A DNA stretch of 28,009 bases, taken from a virus. The notes under the pieces were generated by a model, which was not told the DNA's origin, did no database searches, and saw nothing but the letters and a program-made list of their open reading frames with translations. Location: IMG/VR virus record IMGVR_UViG_3300006638_000019, positions 1 through 28,009 of that record; one strand, given 5' to 3'. This document shows positions 6,837 to 13,036 of this stretch, piece by piece; position 1 is the stretch's first letter, and every line of letters starts with the position of its first letter. Made by a program: the position numbers and the translations under genes.

Positions 6837-6855
6837 AATTTTTCAAAGGAAGTTT

Positions 6856-7242
6856 ATGTCCATCCACTCCACTATCCAAGCCCTCTATGCCATCGCTTGC
6901 GAGGCCCAGAAAGAACCGTCCGATACCATGAAAACATTGCTTCGCACCATCTCCGACGGCGATGTGAGCAAGTCCGTTTCCGAGCTTGAATGGCTTATGG
7001 CAGAGCTGGCTGCAATAAATAGCAATCTCAAGGGAATGTATATACTCCATTACACAACCGGGACGGACAGGGATAACAAGCACGTGCTGTTTCAGACCGA
7101 AGTTGTGTTCGGAAATCAGACGATAAAATTCACCACGCAGTTTGACGAGAAGGCGACACAAAGCCTGATCGAGGCATTGGGCATGTCTCTGGCCATGGTG
7201 AAGGCCGGGGATAAGCTAAGCCAGAAAGAGGGGAATGCGTGA
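6856..7242 (+). CDS. hypothetical phage protein, 128 aa
   Basis: AAAGGAAG precedes ATG 6856 with good spacing. The N-terminal half looks all-helical (HSTIQALYAIACEAQKEPSD, VSKSVSELEWLMAELAAINS). The second half begins with beta-strands (MYILHYTTGTDRDNKHVLFQTEVVFGNQTIKF split across strands) and ends in a helix rich in Ala/Leu. There are no catalytic motifs or membrane spans. It follows the candidate structured RNA and overlaps the next gene by TGATG, so it continues the rightward operon. I do not recognise the family. Confidence 0.75.
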   Translation: MSIHSTIQALYAIACEAQKEPSDTMKTLLRTISDGDVSKSVSELEWLMAELAAINSNLKGMYILHYTTGTDRDNKHVLFQTEVVFGNQTIKFTTQFDEKATQSLIEALGMSLAMVKAGDKLSQKEGNA

Positions 7243-7490
7243 TGAGAGCATTTAGCAGAGACGAGAAGATGAATATTCTTGAATTTTTTTGCCTCGTTTG
7301 TGACCATGACACGGTGGTAACTCTAGCGAGGAAAAGTGATGGCAGATTAGGCCCGACAGAAATAGGACCTACAACGAAGCGACTGATAAAGGAAATTTGG
7401 AAGGAGTTTGTAAAAAACCATGTTTCGCTTGATGATAACATCGCCATTACAAAAGAAGAAAAAGAGTGGATAGAAGGAGAAGGCGCGTGA
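7242..7490 (+). CDS. small hypothetical protein, 82 aa
   Basis: ATG 7242 overlaps the preceding stop (TGATG). A GTG at 7239 is also possible. The product (MRAFSRDEKMNILEFFCLVC, then DHDTVVTLARKSDGRLGPTE...) is charged, and its C-terminal half is predicted helical and acidic (TKEEKEWIEGEGA). A C-x-x-C-x-H segment (FCLVCDHD) is present but without partner ligands. Its end overlaps the start of the Fe-S nuclease gene (GTGA), which suggests tight co-expression. Function is unknown. Confidence 0.65.
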   Translation: MRAFSRDEKMNILEFFCLVCDHDTVVTLARKSDGRLGPTEIGPTTKRLIKEIWKEFVKNHVSLDDNIAITKEEKEWIEGEGA

Positions 7491-8449
7491 CAATTCTATC
7501 CTCTGTATTGGCTACAGATCCGACCTTAGCCGCATGCGATGCAGCCCTTGAGGCCAAGGCAGCGCAGGAGAAGCCGAGAGCATATTTAGGGATGTCGTCT
7601 ATCGGGGAAAGCTGCGCACGCAAGACGTGGTACAGATTCCGGTTTGCCATGAGAGAGAAGTTTGATGTGGCTACACTCAAGAGGTTTGCAGACGGCCATC
7701 GCACGGAAGAGCTTGTTATCGAACGTCTGCGGCTATTGGATGGTATAACACTTGTCAGCCATAACAAGGATGGCAGTCAGATAGGTTACAAAGACCATGA
7801 TGGACATTTCAGCGGACACCTTGATGGGGATATTCTTGGTATATTGCAAGCTCCGAAGACAAAACATGTCCTTGAGGTTAAGTGCTGTTCAGAAAAGAAG
7901 TTCAATGAGCTTAAAAAGGCCGTTGCTGAATTGGGCGAGAAGCAGGCGCTGAAGAAATGGAATCCGGTTTATTATACTCAAGCGCAATGCTATCTCGCAT
8001 ATCACAATTGTACGCGCCATTATCTTGTGGTGGCAACCCCCGGTGGGCGTGACTGGATGGGGGTGCGCACGGAGTATGATGCGGCTCATGCTATTCAGGC
8101 TGTGGCCAAGGCCAAACACATAATCCAAAGCAGCGAACCTTTGGACAAGATAAGCAACGACCCGTCCTATTTTGAATGCCGCTATTGCTCGTTTTCGCCG
8201 GTATGCCATGGCGGGGATATGCCTGACCGTTCCTGTCGGACTTGTACCCACAGTTCGCCGGTAGCTCAGGGAATGTGGCATTGTCAAAGATTTGGAAAGC
8301 AGCTTACGCTGGATGAGCAGATTGCAGGCTGTCCAGCTCACATCTTTTTAAAAACTCTGGTGCCGGGAGAGGTGATAGATGCTGACGAGTCTTCGATAAC
8401 TTATAAATTGAAATCCGGTGCTATCTGGAAGGATAGCGAAGTGAAATGA
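7487..8449 (+). CDS. Cas4-like PD-(D/E)XK nuclease with Fe-S cluster and extra zinc module, 320 aa
   Basis: GTG 7487 overlaps the previous stop and has GAAGGAG about eight bases upstream. The nuclease core shows D113 (GHLDGDI), E130-x-K132 (HVLEVKC) and a downstream Q motif (YYTQAQCYL). One cysteine near the N-terminus (C43, SCARKTW) and three after the core (C231-x2-C234-x5-C240, CRYCSFSPVC) follow the split four-Cys layout of Cas4/AddB-type 4Fe-4S nucleases. A further Cys quartet (C250, C253, C266, C282) forms a zinc-like module that recurs in the small protein at 10895. It likely resects DNA ends for the Sak4/SSB annealing system, just ahead of the helicase gene. Confidence 0.85.
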   Translation: MTILSSVLATDPTLAACDAALEAKAAQEKPRAYLGMSSIGESCARKTWYRFRFAMREKFDVATLKRFADGHRTEELVIERLRLLDGITLVSHNKDGSQIGYKDHDGHFSGHLDGDILGILQAPKTKHVLEVKCCSEKKFNELKKAVAELGEKQALKKWNPVYYTQAQCYLAYHNCTRHYLVVATPGGRDWMGVRTEYDAAHAIQAVAKAKHIIQSSEPLDKISNDPSYFECRYCSFSPVCHGGDMPDRSCRTCTHSSPVAQGMWHCQRFGKQLTLDEQIAGCPAHIFLKTLVPGEVIDADESSITYKLKSGAIWKDSEVK

Positions 8450-8640
8450 TGTGGAACCCTATGAATACAGCCCCAGCAGATGGAACCGTTGTTATTGGGA
8501 AATGCAAGGATTGTGAAATAGAAATCCTTTTCACTAATAATCATTGGGTGCATCCCTATGGACGAATTAATGGAATGATTGGTTTGGTTTTGAGTGAAGA
8601 GTATCAACCAAGCGGCTGGAGGAAACTAGATGATGCCTGA
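8446..8640 (+). CDS. small DUF551-like protein, 64 aa
   Basis: The start is ATGATG at 8446, overlapping the nuclease stop. The N-terminal MMWNPMNTAPADGTVVIGKC and the C-terminal YQPSGWRKLDDA match the general pattern of DUF551-type phage proteins (W.pM.tAP.dG... then a terminal W..L). These are short beta-rich proteins of unknown role that are common in phage early operons. It overlaps the helicase start by about 11 bp. Recognition is from memory of the pattern, so the family name is moderately sure and the function is not known. Confidence 0.7.
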   Translation: MMWNPMNTAPADGTVVIGKCKDCEIEILFTNNHWVHPYGRINGMIGLVLSEEYQPSGWRKLDDA

Positions 8641-10237
8641 TCTTCTCAGCCCAACTCCAGCCCGGAAAATTCTGCGAGACTATCAGTCCGATGCTGTCTC
8701 TTCGATATTCGCCTATTTCGGTAAGAAGAAGGGCAATCCGCTCGTAGTCATCCCGACTGCTGGCGGCAAGAGCCTTATTATTGCCGATTTCATTTCTCAG
8801 GCATACACCCTCTACCCGAACACCCGTGTAACCCTCGTTTCGCACGTCTCCGAGCTGATTGTCCAGAATGCTCAGGAACTCGCAGAATATTGTCCGCATC
8901 TGCGCATCAGCTTTTGCAGCGACAAACTCGGCAGCAAGGATCTGTCCGGCGATGTGGTTATGGGAACCATACAGAGCATGTATAAGCGTGCCTTCAAATA
9001 TCAGAATGCGCCAGATATATTGCTTATCGACGAAGCGCATTTGCTGTCACCGACCGATGACACCATGTACCGTCGCTTCATTGAGGAGCTTAAAATCATC
9101 AATCCTCATTTGAAAGTGGTGGGATTCACTGCAACCCCATTTCGCACCAATCATGGCTATCTGCATAAGGGAAAGAACAGGCTGTTCACCGATATTTGCT
9201 ATGAAATCGGCATCATTGACCTTATCAATCGCGGATACCTTGTCCCGCTTATCACCCCGACAGTCCAGACCCGCATGGATGTTCATGGTGTAAAGATGAG
9301 CGGTGGTGATTATGTTGCGGGAGAACTTGAGCGCGCAGTCGATGTCGATATGCTCACGCGCGCATGTGTACGTGAGATAATCGAGTTTGGGCAGGCACGC
9401 AAGAAGTGGCTTATTTTCACGGCGGGTATAAATCATTGCCTGCATGTGCGTGATGAAATCCGGAAGTACAATATCAACTGCGAGATGGTGACTGGCGAAA
9501 CACCGACCGAAGAACGAAATTCCATTCTATCGCGCTTTAAGAGCGGCGATGTGCAGTGCGTGGTCAACGTGATGGTACTGACCACTGGTTTTAATAACCC
9601 ATCAATAGATTTGATGGCCTTCATGCGTCCTACGCGCTCGCCTGTGTTGTATATACAAACTGCCGGACGTGGCATGCGGCTTGCGCCAGAAAAAAGCGAT
9701 TGTTTGCTTTTGGATTTTGGTTTGGTCGTTGAGGCCCTCGGGCCGATCGACCATGTTCATGTTAAGGAGAAGAAACCCGGTAAGGGGCAGGCCCCCGTCA
9801 AATACTGCCCGGAGTGCGGGGCGGAATGCTTTGCAGGGGTGGCCGAATGCCCGGACTGTGGATATAAATGGCCGCCGCATGAGCTGGAAATTGAGAAGGA
9901 GGCGTCCAGCGCCGCCGTCCTCTCCACCCAGCTCCAGACCGAAACACACGATGTCCAGTCCGTGTTTTATTATCGCCACACCAAGGAAGGGCGTCCTGAC
10001 TCCCTGCGTATAGAGTACCTTTGTGGTCCCACGAAGTCTTTCAGGCAGTGGAAGCTATTTGAGCACGCTGGCAGGCTCAGGGAAGACGCCTGTGCATGGT
10101 GGAGGGTGCATTCCAGCACTACACCACCAAACAACATTACAGAGGCCCTGGCACGCTCTGGCGAGCTTAAGAAGCCGCATAAGGTGGATGTCAGACGAGT
10201 GGGCAAGTATTTTAACATAGTGAGGGAGGAGTTGTGA
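8630..10237 (+). CDS. SF2 DEAD/DEAH-box helicase with zinc ribbon, 535 aa
   Basis: ATG 8630 follows GGAGG with good spacing. The helicase motifs are in order: LRDYQSDAV (Q-like), PTAGGKS (42-48, P-loop), DEAH (134-137), GFTATPFR (about 165-172), then in domain 2 ALTTGFN-like VLTTGFNNPSID and the arginine-finger motif QTAGRGMR. After the helicase core there is a zinc ribbon (CPECGAECFAGVAECPDCGY) and a C-terminal domain of about 110 residues with SVFYYRHTKEGRPDSLRIEY. The order resembles phage SF2 helicases that unwind branched or forked DNA. It is placed after the nuclease and before the methyltransferase. Confidence 0.92.
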   Translation: MMPDLLSPTPARKILRDYQSDAVSSIFAYFGKKKGNPLVVIPTAGGKSLIIADFISQAYTLYPNTRVTLVSHVSELIVQNAQELAEYCPHLRISFCSDKLGSKDLSGDVVMGTIQSMYKRAFKYQNAPDILLIDEAHLLSPTDDTMYRRFIEELKIINPHLKVVGFTATPFRTNHGYLHKGKNRLFTDICYEIGIIDLINRGYLVPLITPTVQTRMDVHGVKMSGGDYVAGELERAVDVDMLTRACVREIIEFGQARKKWLIFTAGINHCLHVRDEIRKYNINCEMVTGETPTEERNSILSRFKSGDVQCVVNVMVLTTGFNNPSIDLMAFMRPTRSPVLYIQTAGRGMRLAPEKSDCLLLDFGLVVEALGPIDHVHVKEKKPGKGQAPVKYCPECGAECFAGVAECPDCGYKWPPHELEIEKEASSAAVLSTQLQTETHDVQSVFYYRHTKEGRPDSLRIEYLCGPTKSFRQWKLFEHAGRLREDACAWWRVHSSTTPPNNITEALARSGELKKPHKVDVRRVGKYFNIVREEL

Positions 10238-10473
10238 GAAAATATAAGCCACGTGAAGGCATCGCTTTGCCGAAGAAAGCTCCAAAAACTTATTATATGA
10301 AATGGGATAAGGATAATTTTGGCCTTGCATGGCTACCAAACTCAGGCGGCGTATGTTTGGTGCTAAGAAGCGATGACGGCGATGAAATGTTTATGGAATT
10401 TAATGTGTCTCAAGTAGAGAAAATTATAGCCATGCTGTCAGATTCCCCATGGCGCGTGGAGATGAAAAAATGA
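10234..10473 (+). CDS. small hypothetical protein, 79 aa
   Basis: GTG 10234 overlaps the helicase stop (GTGA), with GGGAGGA just upstream. The product starts MRKYKPREGIALPKKAPKTY and continues as a small alpha/beta domain (NFGLAWLPNSGGVCLVLRSD, then an acidic strand and a final helix FNVSQVEKIIAMLSDSPW). There are no known motifs. The next gene starts four bases before its stop (ATGA), so the three genes are translationally coupled. Family and function are unknown. Confidence 0.7.
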   Translation: MRKYKPREGIALPKKAPKTYYMKWDKDNFGLAWLPNSGGVCLVLRSDDGDEMFMEFNVSQVEKIIAMLSDSPWRVEMKK

Positions 10474-10898
10474 TCAACAAAGCCCTTTATTCCAGCGCTA
10501 AAGACGATTGGGAAACGCCCCAATGGTTATTCGATGAATATAGCGACCGATTTGATTTCACGGTTGATGTATGCGCCAGCAAGAAGAACGCGAAGGTGTC
10601 CCATTTCTTTAATAAGAAGCAGAACGGACTTAAACAGCCATGGGATGGGCATCGGGTGTGGTGCAACCCGCCTTATGGACGCAATTCAACCGGCCTGTGG
10701 GTTAAGAAAGCGCACCTCGAAGTGCAGGCCGGAGAATGCCAATTGGTTGCCATGCTTCTACCGGCCAGAACCGATACGAAGTGGTTTCACGACTATATTT
10801 ACCGGCAACATAATATTGAGTTTTTACGTGGCCGCTTAAGATTTGTTGGCGCTCCTCACTCAGCACCATTTCCTAGTATGGTGGTGATATTCCGATGA
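10470..10898 (+). CDS. phage DNA N6-adenine methyltransferase (Dam-type), 142 aa
   Basis: ATG 10470 overlaps the upstream stop, with GGAG about nine bases before. An earlier ATG at 10449 lacks a site. The catalytic motif NPPYG (66-70, WCNPPYGR) and the N-terminal YSSAKDDWETPQWLFDEY plus FTVDVCASKKNAK match the phage DNA N-6-adenine-methyltransferase family (PF05869 type). Members transfer a methyl group from S-adenosylmethionine to adenine, usually to evade restriction or mark phage DNA. It is on the short side for the family, but both ends look intact. Confidence 0.88.
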   Translation: MINKALYSSAKDDWETPQWLFDEYSDRFDFTVDVCASKKNAKVSHFFNKKQNGLKQPWDGHRVWCNPPYGRNSTGLWVKKAHLEVQAGECQLVAMLLPARTDTKWFHDYIYRQHNIEFLRGRLRFVGAPHSAPFPSMVVIFR

Positions 10899-11104
10899 TC
10901 TCTCCCCATGACCGCTACTCGGCTATCGAGTACCTGAAAAAGGCCATAGAGGTGGTGAGCAGCTTGCCGACCACCACGCCTTGCCAGAACTGCCTGCACC
11001 TGTCCGCTGGCTATTGCAACCTCTGGAAATCAGTGGTTCCCAATGATATACTACCTAAAGGATGTGAAAAATGGGACTTCGATCGACTCAGCCCCGTGTC
11101 CTAG
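10895..11104 (+). CDS. small zinc-module protein, 69 aa
   Basis: The ATG overlaps the methyltransferase stop (ATGA). After a helix (YSAIEYLKKAIEVVSSLP) the protein carries C30-x2-C33-x7-C41-x15-C57, reading CQNCLHLSAGYC and later PKGCEKWDF. The last two cysteines are spaced exactly as in the extra module at the end of the Cas4-like nuclease (C266-x15-C282), with the same final Gly-Cys and an aromatic three residues after the third Cys. It is therefore probably a free-standing version of that module that binds zinc, perhaps for protein or DNA contact. The role is inference. Confidence 0.72.
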   Translation: MISPHDRYSAIEYLKKAIEVVSSLPTTTPCQNCLHLSAGYCNLWKSVVPNDILPKGCEKWDFDRLSPVS

Positions 11105-11289
11105 AATGGCAGCGTGAGAGGCTGTTTGTGAGGACATCATTTATTGTTCGCACCGACCACATTGCAATGGCCTGCGGCTGCTGGATGGGTGCCAAGCATA
11201 ACACCGACAACCTGCGAGGAATGCTCGCAATCCGTGTTGGCTTTCTGGCGTCTACTATCAACGCGCTTTACGAGCTTCTAGGGGTGTGA
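11071..11289 (+). CDS. small hypothetical protein, 72 aa
   Basis: ATG 11071 has AAGGATG upstream and overlaps the zinc-module gene by 34 bp. The product begins MGLRSTQPRVLEWQRERLFV and has a helix containing HIAMACGCWMGAKHN and a C-terminal helix (LAIRVGFLASTINALYELLGV) that is quite hydrophobic but too polar at its start to be called a membrane span. It is the last gene of the rightward operon and overlaps the end of the convergent RusA gene by 32 bp. Function is unknown. Confidence 0.55.
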   Translation: MGLRSTQPRVLEWQRERLFVRTSFIVRTDHIAMACGCWMGAKHNTDNLRGMLAIRVGFLASTINALYELLGV

Positions 11290-11611
11290 TCTCTATATAC
11301 ACCCCTTCGATATCATCCCATTCTACGATGTAATGGTGTATCCACGAGTCATCGGCTATGACACCCTCGTGGACCATGAGATCGTCGGGGGCTTTAATGA
11401 AATTACAGATGTCACGGATTCTGGCGTCAGGGCGTCCGAACCTGTAATGGGCCTGTAGCGGGATTTTCCCTAGCGGGGTGAATGGTTGGCTCCGCAACGC
11501 ATTGCGAGCTTCAATCTCCCATCGCACGTATCGCTTGCTCTTGTAGCGCCTCCCCCTCCCGGCATATAAAACGTTTACTGACGGCGGGAAGGGGAGGACG
11601 ATGATGGTCAC
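11258..11611 (-). CDS. rusA: RusA-like Holliday junction resolvase, 117 aa
   Basis: The N-terminal FPPSVNVLYAG is the RusA signature and is followed by a basic patch (RGRRYKSKRYVRW). The catalytic region reads PDARIRDICNFIKAPDDLMV, then HEGVIADDSWI. RusA dimers cut four-way junctions after binding them. In the classic family the segment is D-x-D-N...K...DD. Here D67, N70, K73 and D87/D88 are present but the second aspartate of the D-x-D pair is Cys69. GTG 11611 overlaps the stop of the upstream coiled-coil gene (GTGA). There is no strong ribosome-binding site of its own, so translation is probably coupled. It likely resolves branched DNA before packaging. Confidence 0.87.
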   Translation of the reverse strand: MTIIVLPFPPSVNVLYAGRGRRYKSKRYVRWEIEARNALRSQPFTPLGKIPLQAHYRFGRPDARIRDICNFIKAPDDLMVHEGVIADDSWIHHYIVEWDDIEGVYIEITPLEARKAR

Positions 11612-11751
11612 GCCACGTCGCTTTTACGGGTTAAGGCGCGCAAGGCGTTGATGTCTGACTGTAATATGGCTACCTGCTGTTCAAGCTTCTTGAGCCTGTT
11701 CTCCGTTGTCGGAAGCTCGCTGAGAGTAGTTGATTTTTCGATTGGCTGCAT
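11608..11751 (-). CDS. small coiled-coil protein coupled to RusA, 47 aa
   Basis: ATG 11751 (complement) follows AAGGAGGATTT, the best ribosome-binding site in the region. The 47-residue product (MQPIEKSTTLSELPTTENRL, then KKLEQQVAILQSDINALRAL) has a clear heptad pattern over residues 18-40, so it probably forms a short parallel or antiparallel coiled coil. It ends with SDVA and overlaps the RusA start by four bases. I do not recognise a family. It may be a partner of the resolvase or a small regulator. The coupling and strong translation signal argue that it is real. Confidence 0.72.
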   Translation of the reverse strand: MQPIEKSTTLSELPTTENRLKKLEQQVAILQSDINALRALTRKSDVA

Positions 11752-11760
11752 AAATCCTCC

Positions 11761-11807
11761 TTGACTTATTATAAGATGACCGTATTCTTCTGGTTATGAA
11801 CTGTCAA
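11761..11807. promoter_or_regulatory. candidate overlapping divergent promoters between RusA operon and 11819 gene
   Basis: Complement strand: TTGACA (11807-11802), 17-bp spacer, TACGGT (11784-11779), pointing to the coiled-coil/RusA genes. Plus strand: TTGACT (11761-11766), 16-bp spacer, TATTCT (11783-11788), pointing to the small gene at 11819. The -35 boxes are excellent and the -10 boxes are weak. A perfect TATAAT on the complement at 11773-11768 is 28 bp from the -35, too far to pair with it. The layout copies that at 4216-4263. Confidence 0.4.
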
Positions 11808-11818
11808 TAAAAAAAGTG

Positions 11819-12004
11819 ATGGCACGGAGGCCAAAGAAACCTCTAAAATACCCCGAAGACACGAGAGCCGAATGGCCCGTGATTGATTCCTACACCACCA
11901 AAGACGGCCTGTTTATCAAGGTATATCGGATTGGTTTTGCCTTGACAGGAATGCGCGGGTACACAGCAAAACCGACGACAAGGCCGCGCAATTTCAGCCC
12001 TTAA
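11819..12004 (+). CDS. possible small basic protein, 61 aa
   Basis: The frame reads MARRPKKPLKYPEDTRAEWP and continues with DGLFIKVYRIGFALTGMRGY and a basic tail (TAKPTTRPRNFSP). It is the only gene candidate between the endolysin stop and the RusA operon. A plus-strand promoter-like pair (11761/11783) lies upstream. Against it, there is no ribosome-binding site before ATG 11819 (an A-run precedes it), and it overlaps the end of the convergent endolysin gene by 11 bp. If translated, it may be a small basic nucleic-acid-binding protein. Confidence 0.4.
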   Translation: MARRPKKPLKYPEDTRAEWPVIDSYTTKDGLFIKVYRIGFALTGMRGYTAKPTTRPRNFSP

Positions 12005-12383
12005 GTTCGCAGTGGTCCCAGTCCTTGAATCCACCGGTCCACGCCCCTCCCCACGATAACCCAAGACTCTCTGCAATACCTCCAAAATCTGCATAATACT
12101 GGTGCTGTCCATCGGCTATGTAATTACCGCCATCGGTAAAACACGCGAAGTCAAACGCGCGTGCTGCCGGTTTGCCGTCTATGGTGACGTTGTGCTTCCC
12201 CTCTCCGGGTTTGCACTTTGACAGCCCTGCGTCATAAGCCGCTTGCTGGTCGTCATTTGACCGCCACGTGACTATAATGGATGCCGGGTGGCGGTCCGGG
12301 TAGGTGGTTTTATAGGCGTCCAGACAGCTTTGCGCCAGGGGTTGGAGAGATGGATCGAGGTCAGCAAGAGAGCGATCTGCCAT
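11994..12383 (-). CDS. endolysin, M15-type D-Ala/L-Ala-D-Glu peptidase family, 129 aa
   Basis: The metal-site pattern of M15 peptidases is present: H64 (GKHNVTIDG), D78 (ARAFDFACF) and H124 within DWDHCEL near the C-terminus. TWRSNDDQQAAYDAG around residue 39 matches the substrate-side helix of phage M15 endolysins. There is no signal peptide or membrane span, so export depends on the holin encoded just upstream (its TAA abuts this ATG). Members cut peptide bonds in peptidoglycan stem peptides at the end of infection. It is the last gene of the leftward late operon. Confidence 0.87.
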   Translation of the reverse strand: MADRSLADLDPSLQPLAQSCLDAYKTTYPDRHPASIIVTWRSNDDQQAAYDAGLSKCKPGEGKHNVTIDGKPAARAFDFACFTDGGNYIADGQHQYYADFGGIAESLGLSWGGAWTGGFKDWDHCELKG

Positions 12384-12680
12384 TTATTTCTTCACCCACC
12401 AGTCTATAGCGGCCACCAATATTCCGCCTATACCGCCCGCGACAAACTTACTAATGCCCAAAGCGCCTTCTTGTCTGTTACCAGTGTCCCACAGAGTTCC
12501 AACTTTATCATTGATTTCCTTCAGAACATTATTCTGCTTATCGAACTGATCCTTCATGAAATCAAAAGTTCGGGTAAACCGTTCGTCGTCATGTGTTTCG
12601 TGTTTATTCGACCACGCACTCATGCTGCTGACCTTCTCTTCGATTCGAGCTATCTTGAGGCTATCAGTATCACGTCCCAT
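12384..12680 (-). CDS. single-span membrane protein, holin candidate, 98 aa
   Basis: The first 70 residues are soluble and helical (SLKIARIEEKVSSMSAWSNK, DQFDKQNNVLKEINDKVG), a likely coiled coil. Residues about 74-93 (LGISKFVAGGIGGILVAAID) form one membrane span, followed by WWVKK. Size, charged C-terminal end and location directly before the endolysin suit a one-span holin or a holin regulator. Because a second one-span protein precedes it, either could be the holin, and the other an antiholin or spanin-like partner. Confidence 0.6.
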   Translation of the reverse strand: MGRDTDSLKIARIEEKVSSMSAWSNKHETHDDERFTRTFDFMKDQFDKQNNVLKEINDKVGTLWDTGNRQEGALGISKFVAGGIGGILVAAIDWWVKK

Positions 12681-12694
12681 ATAAAATCTCAGTG

Positions 12695-13036
12695 CTATTT
12701 ATGCAAAAATGTTATTAAGGTACATATAATATAACCCACCGCGCTCCCTACTGTGCAGGCTCCGGCCATGAAAGCGACAAAGCGAATCTTGTTATTTTTC
12801 AGGTCGAGTATATCCTGCCGTGCGCCCCTTGCGCCTCCGACACCGTCCATCCAGTCGAGAATCCGTAACACTCCGTTATACATAAGTTCGCGCTTTTCCG
12901 GGTCTATGGCTTTGTCTGTGGTCTGCTGCTGCTTATCCAGTGCGGGCATGATAGCTGCGCTTTGTGCTGCTACCTGAAGGCTCAGAGCATCGAGTTTGCC
13001 GCTTATCCTTCCGATTTCCAGTAAAATTTCAGGCAT
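12695..13036 (-). CDS. small membrane protein with C-terminal span, lysis-module candidate, 113 aa
   Basis: I use ATG 13036, because AGGAG sits eight bases upstream. A GTG farther upstream in the same frame lacks a site. The N-terminal 55 residues are helical (PEILLEIGRISGKLDALSLQ...), probably a coiled coil. Residues about 84-110 (IRFVAFMAGACTVGSAVGYI...) are a membrane span with small residues. It resembles in design, not in evident sequence, the 98-residue protein that follows. It may be a holin/antiholin pair partner. It overlaps the stop of the large ejection-protein gene by 8 bp. Confidence 0.6.
   Translation of the reverse strand: MPEILLEIGRISGKLDALSLQVAAQSAAIMPALDKQQQTTDKAIDPEKRELMYNGVLRILDWMDGVGGARGARQDILDLKNNKIRFVAFMAGACTVGSAVGYIICTLITFLHK

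Noticed and set aside
11809-11860. Terminator for the late operon on the minus strand (T7 run after GAGG...CCTC pairing)
   Set aside because: The stem is only four pairs and about 11 bases separate it from the T-run, so it is not convincing.
11953-11989. Inverted repeat GCGCGG / CCGCGC just past the endolysin stop
   Set aside because: Six pairs with a 25-base loop and no T-run. It may be chance in a coding overlap.
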